The notes beneath the pieces are model-generated. The model saw only the letters and a list, made by a program, of their open reading frames with translations, had not been told where the DNA came from and searched no databases. A program made the position numbers and the translations under genes. Of a DNA stretch of 64,000 nucleotides, positions 45,859 through 56,753 are shown piece after piece. Position 1 is the stretch's first letter. Each line of letters begins with the position of its first letter. Source of the stretch: Gari tellinella (Eukaryota > Mollusca > Bivalvia > Cardiida > Psammobiidae). The stretch lies in NCBI GenBank assembly GCA_922989275.2, contig OV277868.1:53070216-53134215 (forward strand). Direction: 5' to 3'.

Positions 45859-45904
45859 TTGTAAAGGTAAAAATGACTAAACACGCCTTCTATTTTTTCT
45901 TTTG

Positions 45905-45950
45905 TATTACCATACGCGTTTCGCCTCTCGGCTCATCAGTGATTGTAATA
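45905..45950 (-). ncRNA. Hammerhead ribozyme of the Penelope-like element
   Basis: On minus the core CUGAUGA (45939-45933) is followed by stem II GCC-GAGA-GGC, GAAA, a minimal self-complementary stem III (ACGCGU) and the cleavage triplet GUA (45915-45913). Stem I forms from UAUUA...UCA with UGG-UAAUA, with a CAA bulge. Cleavage is predicted between 45913 and 45912. Tiny stem III that works as a dimer is known for hammerheads of Penelope-like elements. Confidence 0.8.
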
Positions 45951-46065
45951 TATTTGTTGCTATGACGTGGCGTCAATGGTAACGCTACGTCACAAATGTG
46001 ACGTCATAAACGTGACGTCATAACGTCATTTTAGTGGAACGTCATTGAAGTTCTTTTGATCAATT

Positions 46066-48340
46066 CTATGCATTTAATTTAGGTTGGAAACAGTTTATAA
46101 AATATTTTTCTTTTGCTAACCTGACCGAAATATTTTCTGAATTCATTTTAAAGAACGGGAACATTTGAAACTTGGGAATTTCTTTACAACATATGTCTAA
46201 ATGTGCACTTAAAGGTATCTGCCGGGTGGATGGGTCCCTTATTTGTTGGGCATGTATTGTTCTTCTTGTTCTTAATTTGTCGCCTGTCTGGCCTATATAA
46301 TATTCGTTACATCCATTGCATGTTATGACATATAAGACGTTTCTTACATCACAGGACATATTGGCATTTACTTTAAATATCTTACCATTAAAATTGTATG
46401 AATTATTTTCGATGATGTGTTGGCACAAGCTGCAGTTTGGCCTACCACATCGTGTTACTTTGTATGAAAATTGTTTTGTGTCTGTGAATTTTGCCCTTGT
46501 TAGAATTCTTTTTAAATTTGGTAGTTGTCTTTTGCTTTTAATAATGTTTGTTTTGGAAATTATATTATTCATGGTTTCGTCTGATTGTAGTATATGGAAA
46601 TTATTTTTCAAAATCGGGAACATTTCAGTATTAGTTGGATTGTGTGTCGAGACGAAAGGAATGCTTTCTTTCTCAGTTTTGTTATTTACCTTTAAAAGTG
46701 TATCTCTTGAAAGTCTTGTAGCTTTTTTTATTCCATCTTTAATTAATTGTTTGGGGTAATTTCGTGACAAAAGAGATTCTTCTAATTCCTGCAATCTTGT
46801 ATATTTCATACCTTCATTAGATACAATTGTCGAAATTCTACGGGCAAGGTTATACGGAATGCTTACTTTAGTATGTTTAGGATGACAGGAGTGAAAGTTA
46901 AGGTACTGTTTAGAGTCTGTCTCTTTGAAGTAAATGTCAGTGGTTATTTGTGTTTCATTTTTTAATATGAGTATATCCAGGAAGGGAAGCTCTTGGTTAT
47001 TTACTTCAATTGTAAATTGAATATCTGGATGTAGGTTATTTATCAGATTGTGGAATGTTTTAAGTTCTTCTTTAGATTTTGTCCAAAACACAAAGCAGTC
47101 ATCTAAAAATCTTTTCCATGCGTTTTTTATGTATGTTGCAAAGTCTTCGTTGAATATATTTTCAACTTGTGAATACAATTTTTGCTCTAGATATCCTAGT
47201 ACTAGCGTTGCATATGTCGGTGCAAATTTTGTTCCCATTGCTGTACCTTTGACCTGGTTATAAAAAGTTTCATTAAATATAAAGTTGTTATTTTCAAGTA
47301 TTATTTTGATTCCTTCCATGATGAAAGCCTTATTAAACCTCCTATGAATGAGGTCTGGATATTTATTCAACCAGTAATTTATAGCTTCTAAACCTAATTT
47401 ATGTGAAATGTTAGTATATAAACTTGTGACATCGAAGGAAACCATTAAAGTATTTGCAGGAACTGATTTTGGAATATAATTCAAGAAGTCTATATCATCT
47501 CGGACATAACTGTCGACATGTTTTACAAGAGGTTTTAGCAGGATGTCTATGAGGTTACTTAAGCGGCTAGTTTCGCAAACTGGTCCTGCCACTATTGGCC
47601 GGAATTTTAGATCTTCGGGATCTTTAAGTTCCAAATAATTGTTTTGGGTTTCTTTGCATTTTTCCTTTATTAAAGAGCTTTTATGAATTTTTGGTAAGCC
47701 GTAAAAGGAACTTGATTTACATTCAAAATTTGTTATATAGTCCACCTCATGTTTTGTCATATTTGGTGCCAGATCTAGGAGTTTATGAAGCTTTTTAAAT
47801 GTTTGTTTTGAACAAGTTGCTTCTGTAGTGCAGTAAAAGTTTTTATCATTAAGCATTTCCGATATTTTTCGTTTATAATACGTTTTATTCATAATTACAA
47901 TACCACCCCCTTTGTCCGCTTCTTTGATGATTATATTGTTATCCTGTGTCAACGATTTTGTAGCTTCCCTTTCTCTGAGTGAAATGTTATGTTTAATATT
48001 TACTGATGGGTTAACTGGTATCTTTTAAGTAATATCTATGTATTCATCTAAAACTTTATTTCTGCCTCTAGGAGGTTGAAAATCACTTTTATTGCGTACT
48101 AGAGAGTCGTCATGTACACACTGTTTGTTAGAGAAAAATTCTTTTAATTTAAGTCTCCTATGGAAGTTCGAAATATCAGATTCTAGTTCTTGCTGGTTTT
48201 GTTTTTCCGGAGTAGGTGCAAATTTTAGGCCTTTAGAAAGTATTTGAATTTCGTATTTTGTTAGTTTTTTATCAGAAAGGTTGAATATTTTTATTTGGTT
48301 AGATTTTATTTTGGTCAGGTTAGCGTTTCCGTGCTCGCGC
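46066..48340 (-). pseudogene. Penelope-like ORF2: reverse transcriptase plus GIY-YIG endonuclease
   Basis: The 628-residue frame from ATG 47952 has KEADKGGGIVIM, FRPIVAGPV, SFDVTSLYTNI, KGTAMGTKFAPTYA and the catalytic FLDD (around residues 282-285; first Asp 47103-47101). A linker knuckle RCGRPNCSLC and the GIY-YIG nuclease follow (VLYVITCNGCNEYYIGQTGD, YYIG at 551-554). Upstream, the same frame runs on through FAPTPEKQNQQ and VLDEYIDIT, interrupted only by TAA 48027-48025. The natural start is therefore probably near 48340, overlapping the end of ORF1. The linker resembles the Neptune/Poseidon group; placement not proved. Confidence 0.85.
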
Positions 48341-49163
48341 TCTCCTCTAAAAAATCATCATCTGAGTCTTCAATGACGTACCTGTTTATTGTTGGTTCCA
48401 TTGTTTGTCTAATAGTCTGTGTTCTTTCTTGTCTTTTATTTGTATTGTTTCTTTGGGGTTGTCTTCTTATGTGTCCATTCTGGGTATAAGTTTGCTGGTT
48501 CCTTCTTTCATGTCCACTTGGCAAATGGTTGTTTTTTACTGTCGGTACTTCTCGGACGAATGTCGTGGGAGGTCTTGGTTTAGAATTATTCACAGCTTGT
48601 GCGTATGTTCTTTGGTTGGTCCCATGCCTTTGATCGTTTGTGTTGAACATGTCTTCTTGAGGTTTGAAAAAAGGGTTCTTATCTTTGTGTTCTGTTATAA
48701 ATTTCCGTTCATAATTTTTCAACCAGGTTTCATTTTTGTTCCATCGTCGGAGAGAAATATTTTCATTGTGTTGAGTTTGTGCCTTCCACCAGGTTTTCAA
48801 GAGTTTTTGTACTTCCCCATGAGACTTCTGCTCAATAATTGAAAACATTTGGTTATCTATTGCTTCGTACCGTGACTGATGTTGTTCGGCTCTTAATCCC
48901 TGTAGGTCTATTTCTGTTTTAAAGTCGTTGAAGACGGAATTTTCTCTGAGTTTTCGCTGGTTCTCGGGCTCGTTGTTTATTTCCTTCTTTTGAATATATC
49001 TTGGTAGAACAATATTTTCCGCAGTGATCCAGCCTTGGTATATTTCCTTGTGTTTTTCATTCTTTACTTGTCCCCAATATGCATCTCTCCTTTTTTCCAG
49101 TTTTATGTTCCATAGGTTTGATATTGTTGATTTTATTTTTAATGCTTCCTCTTCTGCTAACAA
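48315..49163 (-). CDS. Penelope-like ORF1, unknown function
   Basis: This is a 282-residue charged protein: WNIKLEKRRDAYW and EKHKEIYQGWI near the N-terminus, then a low-complexity Asn/Gln/Arg-rich second half (NGHIRRQPQRNNTNKRQERT) and an acidic end (EDSDDDFLEES). It has no recognised domain. Many Penelope elements have a single ORF, so an upstream ORF in a different frame is worth noting. It may bind RNA; that is a guess from composition. Confidence 0.65.
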   Translation of the reverse strand: MLAEEEALKIKSTISNLWNIKLEKRRDAYWGQVKNEKHKEIYQGWITAENIVLPRYIQKKEINNEPENQRKLRENSVFNDFKTEIDLQGLRAEQHQSRYEAIDNQMFSIIEQKSHGEVQKLLKTWWKAQTQHNENISLRRWNKNETWLKNYERKFITEHKDKNPFFKPQEDMFNTNDQRHGTNQRTYAQAVNNSKPRPPTTFVREVPTVKNNHLPSGHERRNQQTYTQNGHIRRQPQRNNTNKRQERTQTIRQTMEPTINRYVIEDSDDDFLEESASTETLT

Positions 49164-49198
49164 TGATTGTGGTCTAGATGCTGTTTGAAGATTGCTTG

Positions 49199-49242
<44 letters not shown>

Positions 49243-49292
49243 ATAGCAATACATGTCTCTCTTCGAATTGAATACCGCCGGATAGTTCGTCA
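49199..49292. repeat. (TA)n(GA)n microsatellite plus linked motif
   Basis: Pure TA then GA tract, followed after 20 bp by CTTCGAATTGAATACCGCCG, the motif that also follows (TC)n at 38510. Confidence 0.8.
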
Positions 49293-49744
49293 CAACGGCG
49301 AGGGCTTTTTAGGAGAGACTGTAAGCACTAAGTGTACATAGTACCTATGAACTGCAAGGATCATGAAGTTGAACTTATTAGAAGGAGTCGTACTTCAGCG
49401 ACTTAACTCAGGTTAATAGATACATATACATAAACACGATGCATAAGCTGGGGAGTGGGTACTATGCAACATATTAGAATGATTATTAAAATAGTTTAGT
49501 GTCAGTTTGGTTTACTGAAGCACCCTTTTGCACTTGGTTTTTTCTGTTTGCATTTATATCTTTCCCGTAATTATGTCTGTTTGTTCATATGACTTTCAAC
49601 TTGACAGCACACATTATTGGTCTAGACTGTGGAGACAGCTAGGCCTGCCATATTTAATATTCCATTAAAAAAACATATCTAAAATGTTTTGAAGATTTAT
49701 TCTAAAGCCCCGCTTTAAACAAGTTTAATATCTAAATACAAGTA
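49293..49744. other. No gene recognised
   Basis: Nothing supported. Confidence 0.4.
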
Positions 49745-50756
49745 ACGTGCAAAAAGTATTCGTTAAAATGGCGTCGTGACGTCGCGATAATTAAGCTTGC
49801 GCGATTTTCCTCCCCTTTAAAATTGAGTTAAAAATAGCAAAACATGTAAAATTTAAGATTATAAATAGTTTGGTTCCTTGAAAATGGTATGACGTAAGAG
49901 TAATTGTAATATACACGTCATTTAAGTTTGTTTTTGAATCAAAATGGGGCGGAAAGGCTCAGAATTGAGAAGTGACATGGAAAAACGTAGCCGTAAATAT
50001 GTTTTTCAATGGATTTCGAATCGCAGAAACCTAACGATGATTACAGAGGCCTTACAGTACAGTATTCTCTTTTTTGAATAAAGTCAAGACAACTGAATCG
50101 ATTGAAAATGTTCCTATATCACGGAGACCTCGCGTGATGGGTGAAAATGAGTGTCTGACAGATGAGCGGACCGTGAAGACCAACGGCAGAGATTCGCTGA
50201 CAGCTATAACCTGTACGTTTAAATGGTAATAGAAAAGCAGTGTAAAATATAGAGAAATCTTCGAAGATTATCTTTGGCCTGTTGTAGCAAGACATTTCCC
50301 GGCCAATTTAGATTTATTTCAGGATTATAACGTCCCGGTGCATCGTGCGGGTATGATCTCGGTTTACAAGGTTCAAAATAATATAAAAACAATATTTTGG
50401 CCAGCAAAATCACCTGATCTGAACATTATTGAAATTATCTGGCTGTATATTAAGAGAAATCTGTCGTGCAGAGTGAATTTCCTAAATAGCAATCAGGATT
50501 TGTACGATGAAAATTTTCGTATCGGGACTGAAATCCCACCGACCTATGTTCAAAACCTCTCCATGTCTATTTCCCGTAGGATAATGCAGGTTATAACATT
50601 CAAGGGAGATCTGACTTAGTATTTAGGTAAGAGAAATCAAGTTTATGTGTTCGTTTCTGTTAGAGTTTCTGTTATAAAAGCTTTGAAACACCCGCTAAAT
50701 ATCCCGACCAAATCCAATATGGCCGCCATTTAACGAATACATACTTTTTGCACGGT
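49745..50756 (+). mobile_element. Tc1-like DNA transposon
   Basis: The ends ACGTGCAAAAAGTATTCGTT and, on minus, ACCGTGCAAAAAGTATGTAT are inverted repeats next to TA. Each leads into AAATGGCG text. Length of about 1 kb is slightly short for Tc1. Confidence 0.75.
49943..50619 (+). pseudogene. Tc1/mariner transposase relic
   Basis: Pieces in several frames: RKYVFQWISNRRNLTMITEAL (helix-turn-helix region), then FQDYNVPVHRA, where most relatives have QDDNAPVH, so the second catalytic Asp seems lost. Then FWPAKSPDLNIIEIIW with the third acidic residue. At least two frame breaks and stops. Confidence 0.75.
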
Positions 50757-51005
50757 ACTGTAAACTAAATACATTGAATAAACTGTTCATCACTTAAATA
50801 TGTCAACTAATATTTATATAACTTTGTTCTATAATTTGAGCAAGGAATATATACTTTGAATATGAAGACAGATGATGGGTTATGTTGAATGACAATGCTT
50901 CTATAATCATCAAAGGTCAGAGTTTGAATAATACTAGCTTCTTAATGTACATTTGAAAAGGAAACATATACTCCCCTCACCAACATACGGCGCTCGTATA
51001 TTGTA

Positions 51006-51268
51006 CAGTGGAGAAAACGTTATTCTTTCCGAATAAACACGTTTACGCTAAAACTATTATTTCTATTGAAAACAGATCGGAGCCAGGTGATAAATCAAAT
51101 GCCGGGTTACCCGGCGTCTGATCAGGCTCCAAATTATTTACCACCAAGATAAATATGAATTACCAGAATTGTCCAACAGTCGTACTTTTCTACGTTTTAG
51201 TGCTTTGCGTTTGCGTTTCGTTTGCGTTTAAAAAATTGAAAAGGGAAAGAATAACGTTTTCTCCACTG
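51006..51268. mobile_element. Family A MITE, copy 7 (AACG subfamily)
   Basis: CAGTGGAGAAAACGTTATTC is inverted at GAATAACGTTTTCTCCACTG, TA-flanked. P1 core at about 51069-51136, partly decayed. Confidence 0.85.
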
Positions 51269-51713
51269 TAAAACAATCCTCATTTAAATAGTCAAACTAT
51301 ACTAGACCACATCGGTAATTGGAATTTTCCAAGTTTAAGGGGTTGTCGAGTTACCCATTTTAATAACAAAGTAACAAAGTGGTGATAATGCGTTCATTAC
51401 GCATGCAGTGTAGAATTAACATGTCGCGTCATATGCCTGCATTCTTTGCCTGCACATAAACTTCAATCATAGTGAAGGAGTGCAGTATTTATGATGATGA
51501 TGATGTTACAAATGTTAATATTTGCATATGGGCGGATTAGATTAATACCATTTAAGATAATTCTGAATCAAGTGATGAATGGTGTTTATACAATTATTAA
51601 ACACAAGCACGCACTCACGGAGTGCTTCTAAAAACCGATGTAAGTACTCCGTGTTGCACTATATGACAATAAATGCTGTTAATGCAACAAGATCTACAAA
51701 AACAAAAGCATAT
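51269..51713. other. No gene recognised
   Basis: Short (ATG)n tract at about 51491. Nothing else. Confidence 0.4.
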
Positions 51714-51886
51714 CAGGACTGCCAATTCTCCGGATTTTTCCGAAATCGTCGTATTTTTTATCCTAGCAGAATGTGTCCTCATGCGCCTTCTTTTTTCCTT
51801 TCAACCTACTTTAAGTTAACGCGCTTGAAAAAAGAGGAAACTTTGGAAATCTAAGGAATTTTCATAATCAAGTTATGGCGACCCTG
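51714..51886. mobile_element. Family E MITE, copy 3, core deleted
   Basis: CAGGACTGCCAATTCTCCGG to ATGGCGACCCTG, flanked by GCATAT and GCATGT (6 bp). Most of P2 is missing on the left side. Confidence 0.75.
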
Positions 51887-51959
51887 GCATGTGCCGCTTA
51901 AAGTCCCAATTGCAAAACAATTGACTTATATCATGGCAAACACCGACTGCGAATAATGT

Positions 51960-52156
51960 TTACCCATATGAGATGTGTTGCGGCGACAAATATACAAACA
52001 GTTTAATTGTGAAAAGTACACCTGTTCTATGTAACACGTGTAGACCCAGATGAGAAGTCTCCTTAATGAGCCTTCTGATCAAAGTTTACACTTTTTGTCA
52101 TTTTGCAATATATAGTAAAACTCAACCACTCCGTTTAAATTTGCAAGGGTGAATGA
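51960..52156. mobile_element. Family H MITE, decayed
   Basis: P5 core (GTGTAGACCCAGATGAGAAG / CTTCTGATCAAAGTTTACAC) and right end GGGTGAATGAG. Left end lost. Confidence 0.5.
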
Positions 52157-52161
52157 GTTAA

Positions 52162-52222
52162 CTCTTTCACTCTCAATGACGCTTTAAAGCGCGTTTGCAA
52201 ACAGTTTGGGTCCTGATTTGAC
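52162..52222. repeat. Family I MITE, left end
   Basis: TTAA, then CTCTTTCACTCTCAATGACG and the first P1 arm; truncated. Abuts the family H copy. Confidence 0.6.
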
Positions 52223-52224
52223 AG

Positions 52225-52530
52225 TTGCTAAATGCTAATATATATCACCTGCTATTTCTATAATGCTGATTTGCCAATATGTCATTTGCCAGATGCTAAA
52301 TGCCATTTGTCGTAAATCTAATTTCTAAATGCTAATATATGTCACTTGTTAGTTCTATAATGCTAATTAGCCAAATGCCAAAATGTCATTAGCCAGCTGC
52401 TAAATGTTAATTGCCATTTGTCGTAAATCGAATACCGGCCCGGACATGCCACTTGCTAAATGCTTCTTTGCCAGTTGCTACATGACAATTGCTTATTTGC
52501 TAATTGCTGATTTGCCAGTTGCTAAATGCT
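52225..52530 (+). repeat. Degenerate ~96-bp tandem repeat
   Basis: Units built from AAATGCTAATATAT, TTCTATAATGCTAATT and GCCATTTGTCGTAAATC repeat two to three times. The word ATACCGGCCCGGAC resembles the microsatellite-linked motif at 38520 and 49270. Confidence 0.65.
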
Positions 52531-52544
52531 TGATACTCGTATCT

Positions 52545-54860
52545 TTATCAAAGGGTTGAAAAAGAACGAGAACATTTGGCAGTGAAAATATTTCCGCGAT
52601 TATGACAGTACAAGTTGTAAAAGGAAAGTGTCGGAGATTACAATAGAGGAACCTTGTAGACCTTGAGCAAATATCTCCCAAATATGTTGGTTCGTCCACC
52701 GCTCAGTGAAGATGACCATGACTTCTTCATCTATGTAGTTGACTGGTTTCTGTGTGTCCGGAGATGACTTGTCAGGCCGATCCGGGCACGAAAGTAACTC
52801 CCACATTGCGGAAATCTGTGTTCGGCACAGTCTGGGTCAATGGTTGAGATGCTCGCTGCTCTCGCTTTCCTAACTGTGTGCTTCCTTTCAGACTCCCTTA
52901 TGCGTGCTAATTCAGATGATTGGGCACCTTTGGTGATGCAGTTTCGCCAGGTGGAACGGTCCGCAGTTGTTTCTTCCAAATGATCTACGGGTATGACAAA
53001 TGCATTTAGTGAGACCTTCGGTGTGTCTTTGTAGCGTTTTCTCTGACCACCTGTAGTTCTCGAACCCGTCTGCAGTTCACCATACAGAAGTTGCTTTGGT
53101 ATGCGACTGTCCGACATGCGATATACATGGCCAGCCCAGCAAACTTGTGTCTTCTGTATGGTAACATACATGTATATATAGGTGAGTTTGGAGCAAGACA
53201 GGACCTCTGTGTCTGGTATTCTGTCTTGCCACTTTATGTTCAGTAGCCTGCGAATGCATGTCATGTGGAAATGGTTTAGATTCCTTGCGTGTCTTGTATA
53301 GACAGTCCAGGTCTCGCATGCATACAGAAGGGTGGTCATGAAATGGCTTTGTACACTCGGATCTTTGTTTTAAGTTTGATGCATCTGCGCTCCCAGACTG
53401 TTATGCGCAATCTACCAAATGCGGAGCTGGCCTTCGCTATTCTGCAATTGATCTCACCATCAATGTGTACAGGTGCTTCCTATAGATATGTATACTTGTC
53501 CACTACATTTAGTTTTGTGTCCTTCGCAAGTAGTGTGGGTTCTACATAGGGATTTTCTGGAGCTGGTTGATGAAGCACTTCTGTTTTCTTTATGCTGATT
53601 GTCAGCCCACAGTTGTCACAGGCTCTAGAGAATTGAGTGAGACTTTTCTGCATGTTGCGCTCCGATTTGGCATTAAGTATACAGTCGTCTGCAAACAGCA
53701 AATCACAGATGATGGTGTTCTTGACTTTAGTGATGACTTTCAAGCAACGGTGGTTGAAGAGCTTTTCATTTGTCCGGTATCTGATGTTTACTCCCGGGTC
53801 ATCCTGCTGGAAGGCATCTGTCAGCATGGCAGACAACATCTTGCTGAATAGGGTCGGCGCGATGACACAGCATTGATTGACACCATTACTAACTTGGAAG
53901 TCCGTTGATGCTTCTCTGTCATCCAGGACTCTAGCCATCATTCCATTGTTGAATTGGCGTACCATGGTAGTGAAACGGTCAGGACGCCCGAACTTGGCCA
54001 TGATCTTCCACAGTCCTTCTCGGCTAAAAATATCATAGGCCTTGGTTAGATCCACAAAGGTCGTGTACAGATCTTGGTTCTGTTCTTGGCATTTTTCTTC
54101 GATCTCGCGGGCAGCAAATATCATGTCGGTCGATCCCTTTTTGCGCGGAATCCGCACTGGCTTTCTGGCAAAAGGCCGTCTTCAAGGTGGTGAATGAGTC
54201 GGTTAAGCAATATCCTGGCTAGTATCTTTCCTGCTATGCTCAAAAGCGATACACCCCGATTGTTGTCACAGCTTTGTCTGTTCCCTTTCCTCTTATATAT
54301 GTACACGATGGACGCATCCTTGAATTCTTGTGGAAGTGTGCCAAGAGTCTAGCACGAGGCGAACAGCTCTTGAAGTTTTTGTGTGAGGAGGGGTCCACCA
54401 GACTTGTAAACGTCAGCTAGTATAGCATCTGTTCCTGGTGCCTTTTCACAAGAGAGCTGTCTAATAGCTTTTTGAACTTCTATTGTGTCAGGCGGGAAGT
54501 CCATATCGGCATTGACTTTGGTTTGAGGTAGGCGAATGATGGCCTCATCATTTATGGAGGAAGGTCTGTTCAGAACAGAATCAAAATGTTCGGACCATCT
54601 GTCTAGAATCTTTGAGCGATCGGCTATGAGTTCTAATCCATCTGAACTTAGAAGGGGAGAGGTTCCTGAGGTTGTTGGCCCATAAATCGCTTTGAGTGAG
54701 TCATAAAAGCGCTTGGAATCTTTGGTGTCTGCGAACCTCTGAATTTCATCGGACTTGTTACAGAGTCATTGATCTTGTATGTTACGCAAGTTTGACTGGA
54801 CTGTTTGGCGAATGTTTGTGAATGCTGCCTTTTGGGCTGCTGAATTGGGTCCTGCTGGTG
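52545..54860 (-). pseudogene. RTE-like LINE relic (reverse transcriptase, C-terminal zinc finger)
   Basis: Order on minus: FADTKDSKRFYDSLKAIYGP, WSEHFDSVLNR, EKAPGTDAI, NRGVSLLSIAGKILARILL, then the RT core FVDLTKAYDIF, SNGVNQCCVIAPTLFSKML (consensus NGVKQGC) and LLFADDCILNA. The end is LYACETWTVYTRHARNL and a zinc-finger-like CGSYFRARIGLTSHLRTH. It has several frameshifts, a nonsense codon in the thumb-like region (LFASC stop) and a missing 5' part, so it is dead. It resembles RTE-type elements often mis-annotated as craniofacial development protein 2. Confidence 0.8.
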
Positions 54861-54869
54861 AGCTAGGAA

Positions 54870-55323
54870 GAGACGTACAGATTTAATAAACTTCAGTAAA
54901 ACATTTTCTAAATTATTTTATAGAAATCTTCCTCTCATTAACAAGTATAAATGTAACTTAAAGTCTTTTCTGTATTATTTCTCATCCGGAGTTTTATGGT
55001 GATGTAATTTACGGACTTCGTAAGATTCTTACACATATGCATTTTCAAAACCTGTTTGTGAAACGTATTAGATCTTTCCTACAAAAAGATTATGATCAAA
55101 CTACTTAGTATATTGCTGCGCACTTCACGTTTGGTTATCGATCAATCTACAATTGATACATGTAACTATGCTTTCCTCTTTGGTTGTGCGACGACAGACA
55201 GGGCTTTGCACTACATGATGATGTATCTCTAAAGCCGTCCTTAACCGGGAGAGTTATGTCGGATTTTCGTGCTTTGTTTGCTCTCCCTCTCTGTCGTACC
55301 CTGAACCCATCCATGTCTTACAG
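54870..55323 (+). other. Possible protein-coding relic, unidentified
   Basis: Short in-frame runs such as NLPLINKYKCNLKSFLYYF and DVIYGLRKILTHMHFQNLFV look protein-like but are split by stops. No family recognised. Confidence 0.2.
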
Positions 55324-55737
55324 TTACTCGTGACTACGGACTAGTCGCTTGAGTACAATTTGACCGTTGCCATAGTGGGTTATTTTAACACGGGCTTGAA
55401 TGTTTAATTCTTTCCCGTGTTACTAATAATCTTATTGTCATAGAATTTTTGTTAGATGTATTTACTTACTGTGTTGGCGGTCCTTTTGGTTGTAAGGTTG
55501 TGGAACAGGGTTTATATTTTATGTACACTGTTCGCCTTTATAGGTGAATATAGGAGATAAGAGTGAGGTTGGGCGCCCCTAAACCCAGGTTTAACCCAGT
55601 GGTTGTTGATGATTAATTTATAATTAATTATTAATTGCTACTGACCGTACCAAGGCGGGCTCCTATGTTCACTTTACTTTATGTTTGTATTGCGTGTTGT
55701 TTCTATTTAGTGTGTAGATGAAAGAATGGTATTGCGC

Positions 55738-55775
<38 letters not shown>

Positions 55776-55868
55776 GTTTGTTATGGTATGACTGTGTGTG
55801 TATGTTCTGCTTGAGAGGTGGGTGTATTGTTTGAGTTGCGTTTCCTGCTTGAGTCTTTCGTATTTATA
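55324..55868 (-). repeat. ~540-bp dispersed block, copy 2
   Basis: Inverted copy of 43577-44114. The shared (CA/TG)n tract is longer here (about 55735-55775). By eye identity is about 90 percent. Confidence 0.8.
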
Positions 55869-56036
55869 TAGGATCTGTCATGAGTCGATGTTTAAGACAT
55901 ATAGGATCTGTCATGAGTCGATGTTTAAGACAAGCTGATCTCAAACGAGTCTAGAATTGAAATGTTATATATAATTTATCTATTCTAGACGAGTTTGAGA
56001 TCAACTTGGCTTAAACATCGACGAGTGACAGATTCT
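55869..56036. repeat. Foldback element with ~54-bp arms
   Basis: The arms 55903-55956 and 55982-56035 (GATCTCAAACGAGTCTAGAA against TTCTAGACGAGTTTGAGATC) close on an AT-rich loop. The first 31 bases of the left arm are duplicated in tandem just before it. It starts exactly where the dispersed block ends. Confidence 0.75.
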
Positions 56037-56680
56037 TTTTCTCACATTACCAACGATTTAAGCTATTTTTTAAGCAATATGCATTTACGTCAGAACGCCG
56101 TTATAAATAGTGACGTCACCAAAGTGATCTTACACATTGTCATGTAATGTTGGAGATAAGGATATTCGTCATCGTTGTTCGCTATAGAAAACAGGGGTAG
56201 TTATGTCAGAAGATGTTTTTCTTCTATTAGTGCAGATATTTCAGTGTCATTTTCATCAAACCAGTCTTGATGCTGTTTGACGGTCGGACCAAGTAGATCT
56301 ACATCTAGTGATGAAAAATGAACCGTGTTACTGTATGAATTTTACCCAGTCTTTCTCTATGTTGCTTTGACTGTTCAAAGTGTAGGTCAGCGAATTTGTC
56401 ATTGAGGATTTCGGCTAGAAGTGTGGTTGTGTTATCATTCTTCTAAGTTCAGTTTGGAAACATTGATGCTTTACATTGTCTTCTTGCCCTTCGTTTGCGT
56501 TTAAATATGTATATTGGAGCTGACATGGGATTGCATTTGGGTTCTACATTCATTAAGGCCTTTCACTTACGGAAGTCGGTATTGCGGGCGAGCGGATATG
56601 CGTCTTGACGACATAGACTTTTTCCCTACGTGCTTATACTAGAAACTTTACATAAAGGAAATGTTGATACGGTTTGGTAT
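56037..56680. other. No gene recognised
   Basis: Nothing supported. Confidence 0.4.
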
Positions 56681-56753
56681 TATCCTTCATAGCGCAGTCA
56701 GTAGAGTGATTGACTAGCAATTCAAAGGTCATAGGTTCGAGACCCATCCGATC
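56681..56753 (+). tRNA. tRNA-like sequence (pseudogene or SINE head)
   Basis: A box TAGCGCAGTCAGTAGAGTG and B box GGTTCGAGACC lie at tRNA spacing, and the T arm can form. The acceptor stem pairs poorly, and position 33 in the candidate anticodon loop (GACTAGC) is not U. A functional gene is unlikely; a tRNA-derived SINE or pseudogene is likely. Confidence 0.45.

Larger units (their letters stand above)
45859..49195 (-). mobile_element. Penelope-like element (GIY-YIG type)
   Basis: Order on minus: ORF1 (49163-48315), ORF2 with RT and GIY-YIG (48340-46066), 3' region with hammerhead ribozyme (45950-45905), end in (TA)n. Both ends abut TA/GA microsatellites, consistent with insertion into (TA)n. 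No second ribozyme or terminal repeat was found at the 5' end. Confidence 0.85.

Noticed and set aside
45905..45950. Using the alternative GUA at 45910-45908 as the hammerhead cleavage site
   Set aside because: With that triplet the first stem I pair is A-A. The GUA at 45915-45913 gives a continuous stem I and a self-complementary stem III.
54870..55323. Extension of the RTE-like LINE upstream
   Set aside because: Protein-like runs are on the opposite strand and do not match LINE endonuclease motifs.
43577..55868. The 540-bp inverted pair as the terminal repeats of a Polinton/Maverick
   Set aside because: The 11 kb between them holds a Penelope-like element, a Tc1 relic and an RTE relic in mixed orientations, with no Polinton genes.
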